Both the position numbers and the translations under genes were made by a program. From assembly GCA_002007465.1 (NCBI GenBank), contig LNAC01000032.1, positions 2,604,286 through 2,668,285 of the forward strand: DNA of 64,000 bases. The letters are read 5' to 3'. Positions 53,713-64,000 of this stretch are shown here, piece by piece. This DNA comes from Ailurus styani. Lineage: Eukaryota; Chordata; Mammalia; Carnivora; Ailuridae. A model generated the notes under the pieces. The model was not told the DNA's origin. It saw only the letters and a program-made list of their open reading frames with translations, and searched no databases. The first letter of the stretch is position 1. Each line of letters starts with the position of its first letter.

Positions 53713-53772
53713 AAAGAAAGAAAGAAGAAAGGAAAGGAAAGGAAAAGAAAGGAAAGGAAGGAAAGGAGAGAA
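53713..53772 (+). repeat. Purine-rich (GAAA/GGAAA)n tract
   Basis: Tail of the preceding SINE expanded to about 60 nt of almost pure purines. Confidence 0.9.
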
Positions 53773-53914
53773 TGTGGGCAAGTAGCACCCAGGGACTGGG
53801 CTCACAGGATAGACGAGCGATGGGACCCCAAACACGTTAGACTTTATGCTTTAAGCAGCGCACTGTGCTTTAAAAAAGAGAGGTTTGTATATTTAAGAAA
53901 TCCAGGTATTCTGG

Positions 53915-54262
53915 ACCACACGTCCGTGTCCCTAAACTCTCAATGTTGAAACTCTAACCCCAATAGGATGGCACTAGAAGGTGAGGTGTCTGGGAAGTAA
54001 TTTGGGTTAGAGGAAGTCAGGAGGGTAGGGACCCCACGCTGGGGATTAGTGTCATTGTAAGTTGTACGAAGAGGTAGCAGAGAGCTTTCTCTCTCTCCTC
54101 ACCCACCTCCCATCCCCAGCCTGTGAGGAAACCAGCAGTCCTCACCAGAACCCCACCATGCTGGCACCCTAATCTTGGACCTCTTCAACCTCCAGAAATG
54201 TCTGTTGTTTAGGGCACCTAGTTTACAGTATTCTGTTACAGCTGCCCAAAAGGACTAAGACA
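53915..54262 (+). mobile_element. MLT1/MaLR solo LTR (sense)
   Basis: 'ACGTCCGTGTCCCTAAACTC', 'GTCCTCACCAGAACCCCACC', 'ATGCTGGCACCCTAATCTTG', 'ACCTCCAGAAATGTCTGTTG' and end 'AAAAGGACTAAGACA' follow MLT1 order. Confidence 0.8.
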
Positions 54263-56730
54263 CCAGGGAAATACCTTTTTCCCAGCGTCCGATGTCAAAC
54301 ATTCCCTTCAACCATGGGCTGGGAAACCGGATGTAATACAAAATATGTTCGGCAGTGCCATCTCCTCCCGGCAAAGAGCTGCATGCCTGGGGGTCTTCGG
54401 TGTGCTCTGGGGGTGTCTCCTGACAGGCCCAGAGCCCCTCTGCCAACGGCCTCAAACAGGTGTGGGATGGAAGGAGGGGGATGAGGGCGACAGGGTTTTG
54501 CCCCATTTGCCACATCAATGGTCAAAATGTGGGTCAAAGATGCTTACACGACTCACTCTCAAGCACCCCTCGACTCTGCTCTCCACGCACAAAACCTGGT
54601 TGTCAAATGATTTCTGGAAGAGGCTCTTCTTTTCCGGATTCCTCGCACAAGGGTGAGTCTTCTGTCACTTTGGAGCAACAGGAAAATGAAGGGTTTCGGC
54701 ATTCCTGGCCTTGGTGTCGCCGTGCTCCTTGCCCCCTGTTTACCTCTGAGTTCCCTCAGTTAGAGAGGGACTGTGAGGAGGCTCCCCCGGGACAAGGACA
54801 GGCACCGTGGGCGTTAAATACCAGTAAGCCAGTTAGCGGCGCCGGACACGTGGAGGCCACCTCAACAGGAGCTTCTCTTATCTTTACCCAAAGAAACACG
54901 TCACTTAGGGAACGTCGAAAGAAAGAGGTAAATACTTGGATTTCAGCACTGATGTCATGTACCCAGAAACTTGTCCAGAAGCGAGCACACATATTGGCTT
55001 GGGCCAGTTTTAGAACAGAGCACTCACCAGCTCATGGCAGGACCAGAAATACCTAGGGATTCACTTTGGTCCTCTGGGGAGGCTAGAACCAACCCAGACT
55101 ACAGTGACCCCCAAGAACCTGTTCCATTTCCTCAGACTGTTGCTGTCCTCTGAAAGCAGGTCCTCCCATCTCTCCTCCTTGTCACCTTCCCTCAGGAATA
55201 ATCCCGAGAGCGCCACAGTTAGAGATAAGGCCCTTATGCACGTCGTTGTCCCCTGTGTTAACCTGTTTTAAGACAGAAATGTGTAATAATGTGTATCCTG
55301 TCAGTGACACTTGCAGTGAGTTTGCTTTCGTCCAGCAAAGCTGTGAGCTCAAACTCTTGGGGATTCTTTTGCGTTCAAGGCATTTAGCACTGACTTTTCT
55401 CCCCTCCGATACGCGGTAAATTGCAAGTATAAGAAAAAGCAGTAGCATTTGACAGAAAAACTGTTCCAAGGACCAGTTTCCTCTTAACAAACCAACTGGC
55501 TGATAAGGGACTAAACTCCCCCTCAACACACACACACACACCCTCTAACAAATGGTAATGGGGGTCATAGTAATTAGGACAGGAAGGCAGCAAACGAGAG
55601 AAAAGAAAACCTAAGTTGTAGTAGCTCTGGCACCTCAGAACTCTTTCATCTTGTAAAATGGGGTCACCGCTCCTTTCCTCACCTACTTCACAGGGTTTTG
55701 TGAAGATTAAAGAACGTATGTCAAGCATAAAATAACTAAAATGTTCTCCTCATGACAGGTGCCGCACAGGAACTAAATCTGCATTTACAGACACGTAGCA
55801 GTCCATAATCCATTCCTATTCCAACATGCACTAGGGAGTAATCCAGTATTCCGCTTCTGGAAATCTCATCGATTAGAAGAAAAGGACATGTTAGATGTCA
55901 AGGTTTCCAGAGCATGGCTCCAGTTCCTCGTGTAATGCCTTCTAGACGGGGGCAGTTTTTGAGCCTATGGCCAATGAAACCCGCAGGCCTACGTTCCACG
56001 CGGGAGAATGGGATCCTCCGTGACCTGAGCTTTCCATCCAAGGCTCAGGCGCGAGCAGCAGAAAGACTAGTCCGATCTGTACTCTACCGTGTTCAGATCA
56101 TCTAAAGAAAAAACCTGAACTGTATCCAACACTTTAACCTCTGAACGGTAGGATCTTACTCCTCTTGCCCCACTGAACTGCCTTTACTAAATCTGTCCTC
56201 TGGGTCAAGCCTTTATCTTTCCTCTGGTCTCTGAAAACGACTTGCTGCCACCCACCAAGGCAGTGACAGTTGCAGGTCTCGGAGATGACATCACCCCAGT
56301 GCTCCATCAGGGAACCCAGGAGGATGCCATTCCTTTCAGAACTGAGCAACAGAAAGGACTCTGCTTTCCTTGAAGAATTACTGATTTTGTCCTTTTGCGA
56401 ACAGTGGAAATCAGAGTCATGGAGCATGTAGCTGATTTTTTTTTTTTTTTTTTTTACTTCTCCACAAATGACCTTACATTGCTCTGAATTATTTTTCACC
56501 TTAAGTCCAAGGGTGGGAAAAATCACACATTCCAGTCTACTTACAGTTCTGTTAATTGAAGGTTATCATCTTTTTTTAAAAATAGTGCTTGGAGAAAATA
56601 ATCCTCTTGCGGTTTTCTTAAGTACTTAAAACCAAACAAAAATTTAAAACCTTTAAAGAAAACACATTTCTTTTTTAAGTATTAAGAAACAGTGATACTA
56701 ATTTTGAAAAGACTGTTGATGTCACCGTGG

Positions 56731-59700
56731 TTTATTGGTAAATACAAAGTATAGGCTCTTGCTTTTTTTTTTTTTTTTTAAGCAAAGCCAAGGAGATTAG
56801 AAACCAAGTACACATATCCTCTTTAGAATAGAAACATAAATTAGTTTTTAACAATTAGGCACTTAAAATGTAAATGTAAAATGGCATTTTCAGAAGTATA
56901 AACTATAGTTCCACTCCTAAATTCCTCCTGAAATGTTTTTACGAACACAGAAGCACAAGCACGGGGAACATTTCTAAACAAAGATAATCTCCTCTTTACA
57001 AAACAGCAACAATGACGACAACAACAACACAAACAAACTTGAAAGCAAATCCCATAGGAGAGACCAGTGATTAAGGTACTGACTAGGGGGAGGAGAAAAG
57101 AGCTTCTGAAAGTTACATGTTTGATTAAAATATAAGCATTTAATAAAACTATTACAATAGCATACAGTATATATTATAATGAAAAATATGTCAGGAAAAT
57201 AATGAATTCTAGACTTAAAATTTTACTTTACAACAAGGCACTTAACACATTGAAACAGTACAGTAAATTTCCGAAAGAATGCAACCGGCTAGCTCTCACA
57301 CCTTTTAATGATATTTCTTTTATGAATATACTGTAACATAACCATACATTTTGCAGCATTAATCATTGCATAGGAGGTAAATTAAACAATGAATTCCAAC
57401 TTGGCAACTAGATTAGCTTATGTTTACAGTTTCTTCTTTTTTTTTTTCTTTTAAAGGACAGTTTTAAATAATTCCATAATAAAGAACTATTCTCATTCAT
57501 GATTCATTTAGAACACCGCATAGTTAGATTAATGAGTAATAAAATAAATCAGAACTTATAAGGTGTGTATCTGTATAAAAACTTATCTTTGGGTACCTTT
57601 GACATGATTTTCAGTGTTTAGGTATTGAAGTCAAGAGCACTTCTTAATAGAAGAAATATTTTTAGCAAGTAAGTCAAAGGAGTTAAATTACTGTAACACA
57701 ATGACATTAAAAAAAAATACCAGAAACCTTTATACATACAAATAGAAAAACCTTCAACACATGGCATATGACTTATAACATGCTCAATTTAAAACTTGTA
57801 AACTCATTTATCAGTAAATTCCTTCTCACACTTCCTTGCAGTACAGAAGTGAGTAGGTTAAGACCGGCTTAAATTTTTAAAGAGTTTTACAGTGCAAAAC
57901 AAAAATGACAAATAAAAAGGAAATGCTTAAAATATTGAAGAAACAAGATGTCAACTTTTAATTAAAAAAGAAGCTGCTGGAGCTCTACCATGTAAAAAAA
58001 AGAAAAGTACAAAATAAGAAAGACTGCCAACCTGCTGTTTTAAAGTAAACAAAGGATAGGTAGTTATAAAGGGAGACATTAATGATTGTGATAATGAGAG
58101 GTAAAGTGGTCTGCAAATTTTCTTTGATCGAATGGACAAAGGATTAGAACCGCAGCTCCCTGGGGTCCGAGCACACTTTCCCTTTGGGAAAGGTTTAAAA
58201 GACGTTTAAAATAATCCCTTTTGCATGATGCTTTCAGATTATTGGCGAAAACAAAACAAGACAATAACAACAAGAGCCACGCCAATGCCTTTTAAAAACT
58301 TGAAAATACAAACTTTAAAAAGTGGCAAGTTTGCGTCCCAAGTCATATCACAAAGTTCCACTAGGGGGCACTGCTATACAGCAAAGAACCTCAGGCGAAG
58401 TCCTCACTACACCAGACCAGGGGCTCAGGCTGGCTCGAAACAGCCTCCTTCACTCAGCACAACTTGTTTCCCAAGATGCCAGTAAATTAAGTAATAAATT
58501 TAAAATCATTCTGGGTGGAATCAGGAGCAATGCTTTATTTTCAGAGCTGTGGAGGAGCTCAAAAAATAGAATCTTAATTTCCATCTGAAAGAATTTAGAA
58601 AAAATATGCCATAATTTATGGGAATCCTATGTTATAGATATTGCACAGAAGGACTCAATCCCAAGAAAAGCGTCAGACAGGAGCACTGGTTTACAAAAAC
58701 AAGGATAATGGATAAGATCTCATATTGTAATCAGCAAGGAAAAGGAGCTCCAAAAATTCACCATTTCAAAGGCAAGATCGTAATTGAGTTTTCTATTCCA
58801 AAGGGGCATGCTAGTTTAAGCCTCAAGTTTGCTTTGCTAAATGTAAATGAGTTTCTCTATTTCTTTTATTTCCCCATCTTGAAACTTTGGTGTTTTCCCA
58901 CCTTCTTTTCAAATCACGTGCTTCCTCGGTGTCTACTAGACACCTGTGACACATACATGTAAGGAACACATGAGGTCAGAGAGGTTTTTAAAGTTCTTTA
59001 AAAGGTGATGGTATTTTTTAAAAAACTGCATCACTCGACTAAAATGCAAGGTTTACTGTTTCAAGGGTCTCCAACAATCAACATGCCATGATTTTTAAAT
59101 CTTAAATGCTTTTCCTTATTTAAGTTGAAGAAAATTAGGTTATCCAAGACACCGCTGAATAAGGCTCTCGGGTCTATCCTGTTAGGATTTAGATGCTGAA
59201 GGAATACATCAATGTCAGGAGCACAAAAACCCAGGCTGCAGTGTCAGATGCTTTTCCTCATAATCAGACAGCAGGAATTGAAATTCAGTGTTTTTAAGCA
59301 TGATACCTTAAATATCCCAAGTATCAATATTTAGCAAATGAAAGACAGAATTCTGGCTTAAGCACATCAGTAAGCTATAGATCTATTTCTTATTGGTTTA
59401 TTTAATGCACACCAGAAAACTCCTTGGATTTCAAAGCCTGCCAAGGATTTTTAGGATCCTCCAAGGATATTCAGGATTTCCATTCTTGTTTTAAATAACT
59501 GGATAAGGAGTGTCTCTTTTCCTGCCTTTGAATTCAACTACCTTTCTTTTAGTGGTTCTTCTGTTACTCAGAGAAAGAGCCATACCGAATACAGACACAG
59601 AATTTTAGCACCAAAAATAATGACCCTTCTGCAAAGATTTGTATTGTGCTTCTCTCAAGCAATCTCAGATTTGTGTACCAAATCAAGGCAAACTAGTTTA

Positions 59701-61185
59701 TAGTGACAAATTCCGGGGTATTTTTCATTCCTAAGGGGAGGGAAATTTTTGCCTTCAAAATAAATGTAACTGCCCCCTTCCACACCTCATTGGCCTGTCT
59801 TCTGACCTAGTGTTGATGATTCTGTAACCATAAATCTCATTTTAGCATTACGAGAAGGCTCAAGAGATGAACCAACTCTGACAGCATTCATCTGATCTGA
59901 TTCTTAAAAATCCATCTTCTTTTTACATCACCTCAAAGAACTTTAGAAACGGTGATCCCCCTTTCCTGGGTAGCTGTCCCTGTCTAACAGACTGATTCCA
60001 ACCGTAGATTATAGTACAGCACCGTGGTGTAATTTCAGGATCAAAGTAAAATTACTCCATTGTGGCATATGTCCTTAGGACCAGATGATAAGAAGCTGAG
60101 TCTCTTGCTAAAAGGCAAGGATACATGACACCTTTAGACTCCATCTTGGTTTTTCCATAAAGTACAAGGTACCAAGGAAGAACGAGTTTCCGGTGAAACG
60201 TGACCCACTGCATTTCTGAGTCCCAGTGAGCCGCGCTAGAACAGAACTCACACAGGGCAGCACGGGAGAGAGACGCCGGCTTGTCCCCCAAGTGGCACGA
60301 GCATCTATCTGTTCACGCGCATATGTGTTTTCAGCCTGTGCTGGAGCAGCTGCCTGCCTTTGGTGGGGGGACTGGATGCACATCTACCAGGCAGAGAGCA
60401 CATCAATGTGTACACAAGGACCACTTGTTTAACAGAAACAGCCCCATGTTTCCTGTGTATCTGTTGCAGAGATTTTAAAGTGGAACATTTACACACACAT
60501 AAAAGCTGTGCAATGGGTCAAATACTTCCATATTAGATCACCTTTCCTTTTTTTAAAAAATAAAATTATCAGTTTAAAAAAATAAGTAAAAGTGATATGT
60601 GGTGCAGTGGGTGATAGCAGCAGGTGCACATGCCCAGACCTGACCCTGACCTTCCCTAGGACACGGTGGAAACAAAGTTCACCTCAAGTTTACTTACAAC
60701 TGACAGATCTTCCCCTCCTTCATAAGCCTAATGCTAAAACCACTCTTGACATGAGGTTATTCTATTTACACAGTAGCTGTATGTATCCAGATATTTTATT
60801 TAAAACATTGACAAATTCTTCTGACCTCGGAGGCAAAAAAAAAAAAAAAATCCTGAAAAAATTCTGTAGAGGGCTTTAGTGGATAAAGAATGAGGAGAAG
60901 GAAGAGTAGGTTCTTTGGCACCTCTTTAACGAGCTCCTTAGTAAAATCCCAGTTTGGGGGCTTGTCACCAACGAAGGAAGAGCTGCAGGAGAATATACCT
61001 TTCTCAGGATGAATAAAAAACCAGTCAAAGGGTAATACTTCATTCATCTCTCTAATCGTTTACATGGAATTTGGTCCACTTCTTCATTTACCAGTCAGTT
61101 CTTCTAAAATAAAAACCCAAAACTATACCTTTGGTTACAGCGTTAACTCTTTTGGTTTAAGAGCTGATGCCTTTGTTTTTGCTCC
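56731..61185 (-). other. SGMS2: Probable SGMS2 3' UTR (end uncertain)
   Basis: From the SGMS2 stop codon leftwards for over 4.4 kb the sequence is AT-rich and contains no SINE or L1, in strong contrast to the rest of the window; long 3' UTRs are known for this gene. Candidate minus-strand AATAAA signals (TTTATT on +) lie at 60795-60800, 58865-58870 and 56731-56736; the last is used as a provisional end. Open frames inside are short and not conserved-looking. Confidence 0.45.
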
Positions 61186-61389
61186 TCAGGTAGATTTCTC
61201 ATTATCTTCACCGATCTTCTGAACCCGTGAATACTTTTTGCATGAAGATTTAAAGCAGCCAGGGGGCCAGGAGAGTGGCCAGGAGAAGCAGCAAGGAATT
61301 GAGCCTTGTACGTTTTTCTCGAAAAAATAAAAGATGGGGAACCACCAGGCTCGAGACAAGAAATTAGTCTGTGAAGAGACCTTTAAGTT
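61186..61389 (-). CDS. SGMS2: SGMS2 last coding exon (cytosolic C-terminal tail)
   Basis: Acceptor TTTTTACAG, then NLKVSSQTNFLSRAWWF in phase 0 and 67 codons to TGA (complement TCA at 61186-61188). The tail has the cysteine group IPCCFSWPLSWPPGCFKSSC, whose four Cys correspond to human 331, 332, 343 and 348, the reported palmitoylation sites that direct SMS2 to the plasma membrane. It ends IGEDNEKST. It appears identical or nearly so to the human tail as I recall it. Confidence 0.95.
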   Translation of the reverse strand, partial: NLKVSSQTNFLSRAWWFPIFYFFEKNVQGSIPCCFSWPLSWPPGCFKSSCKKYSRVQKIGEDNEKST

Positions 61390-62306
61390 CTGTAAAAAGT
61401 AAAAAAAATAAGAAGGAAAATGAGGTCTATTTCTCATGATTTGCATCCCAATTTTTTTCCTTAATTAAATTGTCATTCATTGTACCGTAACAGAGAAAGC
61501 AGCAGAATCAGGATCACAGGGCAGTAACTGTCGTTGTTTTGTGTTGTGTTTTTAAAGATTTTATTTATTTATTTGACAGAGACAGAGAGAGAGAGAGACG
61601 GAGTGCACAAGCAGGGGGAGTCGCAGGCAGAGGAGAGGGAAAAGCAGGTTCCCCGCAAAGCAGGGAGTCTGATGCGGGACTCAATCCTAGGACCTTGAGA
61701 TCATGACTTGAGTTGAAGGCAGCCGCTTCACCTACTGAGCCACCCAGTCATCCTGGCAGCATTGTTTTTGTGCCTTTTCCCTGAGTCTGACATGTTTCTG
61801 GTCCCAGGCTCCTTTCCCCCTTTTCTGCTCATGCAAATTCTTCTGCCTGCAATCCTAGTAAAAGACTCAGGAATGGATGTGAGAGTTGGCCAGGAGGAAC
61901 AGTTCTCAGGATGCGTGAGCAGGTGGATCTAGGTTAAGGAAGATGGAAGAGTGAAAGGCAAGCTCATGGGGCAGAGAAGATTTAAGGTGAAAGGTGAAGG
62001 TTTTGGTTGGATGGTGTCAGGAGACGCCCAGATGGACGTGTAAGAAGGAAGGTAGGTGGAAATGGGAGTCTACAAAATGGGAGGAGAGCTACCCATAGAA
62101 AGGCCATCTATCAGTGGATACCACTAAATGAGAGCTGTAATTAGACCCTTTGGGGATGACATTTGCTCACAAATTACATGCACTGGACAATATGGCGAGA
62201 CTATTCAAAGAAAAATCATGCTACACGGGCACATTCTCTAACACCAGGTGCACATGTGTGCACACACATGCGCATGCGCCCGCGTACGCGTGTGGGTGCG
62301 CGTGCG

Positions 62307-62357
<51 letters not shown>

Positions 62358-64000
62358 ACTAGGAAAACACAGAGAAGGGGAGCAATCATCCCCTCTTGGG
62401 ATGACAGGAAGAGAGCAGGAGTTAGGAAGACTTCCCAGAAGACACGGCCTTTGAGTTAGCTCTTTCAACATGAGCAGCAGAAGCAAAGACAAAGTTGTCT
62501 GGGGACAGAAGGCAGCAGTAACAAATAAGGAAGTGTAAGAAGGGAAGCCGGAGAGCCCAAAAGATATACCAAATCCAGGAATAAACGGACTACTTATTTT
62601 GCCTGAAGTTTAAAAATAATTGCTGTCTTTTCCTCAAAATTAGGTTCTTTGAGGGCAGGGAGCACGTCTTACTGACCTGCACCACAATGCTTCTAGAGAG
62701 AAGCGTCCTGTGTTTCAAGTTAACATTTATACTTCTTCAATTTGGTACCAATTGATTAGTCAAATGATGAAAACACCATGCTCTATAATTACACTGCACT
62801 TTGATCCTTAAGTGTCATGGATATCTGTGACACGATTTGGTTGACGAGGCCATCACAGGTCTATGTTCCAGTGAGCTGACCCAGACCACACACGTGAGTG
62901 GCCACCATGGTCATCCCCACAAAGCTATCCGAACCCTTGCTGTATGAAAAAGGGGCCACTGCACTGAAAGAAAAGAAATTACCCAGGGATGACTTCACTG
63001 CTCTCACCTTTTCATTGGCCATTGAATGGTACCACCAAAACAGCCGTGTTGTAATGTAATAAGCAATGATCACATCAACAGTATAGTGTTCATGAGCTAC
63101 AAGGATGCAGATGATCCCGGCGGCACTCAGCAGCCAGCAGATTAAATGATACCACCAGAAGTGACGAGGCGAATCTAGACAGCAGAAAAAGTATAGCGTT
63201 AATGGGATTCCCAGAGATGAATTTAATGCTTACCGTCTATGCTAACAGCCTTAAGTAGAATAACCTAAGATCAGGAAGTCGCCGGAAGAAGGAAACAGAT
63301 TAACCCCCCTAGTGAGTCACTGTCAACCTCCCAGGATCTGCTCAGGCAGGAAGAGAGCAGGAGGGGGACCCCTGGTGGCAGGTGGAAGTTTCTCTAGACA
63401 TCCTAGGCCTTGCCCACTGCTAAGCCACTCAGTAAGGAAGAGAACAGAGTCGTTTATTAGGTTGGTTGGAATTGGCTCATACAGGCTCATGGAAGGGGTC
63501 CCACTGGAAAGAAAAGCAGTAGGGGTCAAAAGCAAGGATAGCTGTCAAGGAAAATGTAGGGGGAAATGAGAAAGCAAGAGTCATTTCAGGTCTTACATAA
63601 ACTTACTCTGATTTCTCCAGGGGGAGAGAAACAGCATTGCGGCTAGCCAGTATTTTGCTTCTCAGCAGTTTTATACTGTTATTGCTCATAGCAACTATTA
63701 ACGCTCCCTATATAAATCTTAGGACCCTGGCTCACTCACGTGTGGATTTTAGCCTTCCCAGTGAATTCACTAAGAAGGTCATCCTATCGATCGGCTGTAA
63801 GAGAGAACCGGAGCCTGCACCACGTGAAACAGGATCAGGCAGCCCACAGCTTGCTCCCACAGGTGCCAATGACACACAGGTAGAGAGGCAACCTCTGGTT
63901 CATTGCCAATAGCCTTCTCTTTTCTTTTTCTTTAACAGCGGTTTCCTTTTTTTCTATTTTAAAGCCTTATTAGCTCACAACATTAATACTCGCACAAACA
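61186..64000 (-). CDS. SGMS2: SGMS2, C-terminal coding part (span of last two exons; gene continues right)
   Basis: Sphingomyelin synthase 2 transfers phosphocholine from phosphatidylcholine to ceramide, giving sphingomyelin and diacylglycerol, mainly at the plasma membrane and trans-Golgi. Two coding exons are present (63008-63174 and 61186-61389), corresponding to about residues 243-365 of the human protein. No further SGMS2 exon was seen between 63175 and 64000, so the N-terminal exons, including the first catalytic His motif, lie beyond the right edge. Confidence 0.93.
61552..61754 (-). mobile_element. CAN-SINE, antisense
   Basis: AAAGATTTTATTTATTTATT, (GA)n body, 'ATCATGACTTGAGTTGAAGG' and head complement 'TACTGAGCCACCCAGTCATC'. 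It lies in the last SGMS2 intron, about 160 bp upstream of the last exon. Confidence 0.9.
62248..62353 (+). repeat. Alternating purine-pyrimidine (GC/CA-rich) tract, Z-DNA candidate
   Basis: About 106 bp of almost strictly alternating purine and pyrimidine: mixed GTGCAC/ATGCGC, then CGCGTACGCG, (GC)n and finally (AC)n. Only two clear phase breaks are visible, near 62280 and 62294. Open frames across it (THTH, VCVC) are artefacts. Confidence 0.92.
63008..63174 (-). CDS. SGMS2: SGMS2 penultimate exon (catalytic His-Asp motif, last membrane helices)
   Basis: 167 nt after the acceptor ...CTAG; its first two bases complete a Tyr codon, then SPRHFWWYHLICWLLSAAGI and onward through the motif H272-Y-T-V-D276-V, ending SMANEK at GTGAGA (phase 0). 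The pattern HY(S/T)xDVxxxY...FxxYH is the conserved D4 motif of sphingomyelin synthases; H272 and D276, with a His in an upstream exon not present here, form the catalytic triad facing the lumen or exterior. Human has Ile where this reads Val275, a conservative change. Hydrophobic stretches on both sides are the last two membrane spans. Confidence 0.95.

Larger units (their letters stand above)
41330..56730. other. Intergenic region between CYP2U1 promoter and SGMS2 3' end
   Basis: About 15.4 kb without a supportable gene; dominated by L1, SINEs and LTR remnants (listed). A terminal MLT1-like scrap 'TTTGTTAGGGCAGCCCTCAC' with 'AAACTAATACAGG' lies at about 42215-42247. Stretches with nothing I can name include about 41400-42210, 42420-43270, 45400-45960, 51840-52530, 54265-55500 and 55550-56730. 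Confidence 0.7.
61390..63007 (-). other. SGMS2: SGMS2 last intron
   Basis: GTGAGA donor beside the penultimate exon and TTTTTACAG acceptor. 1.6 kb, containing an antisense SINE and a long alternating purine-pyrimidine tract. An L2-like 3' phrase 'TTTGAGGGCAGGGAGCACG' lies at about 62645-62665. Confidence 0.9.

Noticed and set aside
61186..63174. SGMS2 as a processed pseudogene
   Set aside because: The two exons are separated by a real intron with GT and AG boundaries and correct phase, and the frame is intact.
63637..63912. 91-codon plus-strand ORF with a hydrophobic start
   Set aside because: Opposite to SGMS2 and within its intron; the hydrophobic stretch comes from AT-rich sequence, with no family recognised and no splice or promoter support.

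Overview
This window is ordinary mammalian nuclear DNA: split genes with long introns, CpG-island promoters, and interspersed repeats at every scale. The most common repeat is the carnivore tRNA-Lys-derived SINE (CAN-SINE). Several copies are the long form with a 'GCCTGCCTCTCTGCCTACTTGTGATCTCT'-like pyrimidine-rich body, which I associate with caniform carnivores and in particular musteloids (mink, ferret, otter, badger). The species call is inference; Carnivora itself is secure.

Three genes are present, all on the minus strand. (1) 1-3289: the first coding exon of HADH (mitochondrial 3-hydroxyacyl-CoA dehydrogenase), its CpG-island promoter, and the start of intron 1, which runs off the left edge. 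(2) 21377-41026: a complete, intact five-exon CYP2U1 (cytochrome P450 2U1). The exons join in phase to exactly 544 codons plus TAA, with every P450 signature motif. (3) 61186-63174: the last two coding exons of SGMS2 (sphingomyelin synthase 2), preceded on the left by a long repeat-poor stretch that is probably its 3' UTR. The order HADH / CYP2U1 / SGMS2, all in one direction, matches human 4q25 (SGMS2-CYP2U1-HADH) viewed from the other strand. The shared theme is lipid metabolism (fatty-acid beta-oxidation, fatty-acid omega-hydroxylation, sphingomyelin synthesis), but each gene has its own promoter and nothing indicates a functional cluster.

The rest is intergenic and intronic DNA carrying about 35 CAN-SINEs (many with clear target-site duplications), L1 fragments of at least two ages, L2, MIR, MaLR/MLT1-type solo LTRs, two retroviral-type LTRs, hAT-like DNA-transposon remnants and several microsatellites. 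Nested insertions give relative ages: L1 into L1, L1 into SINE, SINE into LTR, and an LTR-like element into an old L1.

I found no CRISPR array, operon, phage, or other undescribed gene system. The better second-look items are: a GC-AG intron in CYP2U1 with a dense intronic CpG cluster beside it; a tail-to-tail SINE pair next to CYP2U1 exon 4; a roughly 106-bp alternating purine-pyrimidine tract in SGMS2; a 92-nt pure pyrimidine tract; a degenerate tandem repeat at 32.1-32.3 kb; and two substitutions in the NAD-binding loop of HADH. Many apparent ORFs in the window are repeat-derived, and some open only from non-ATG codons.
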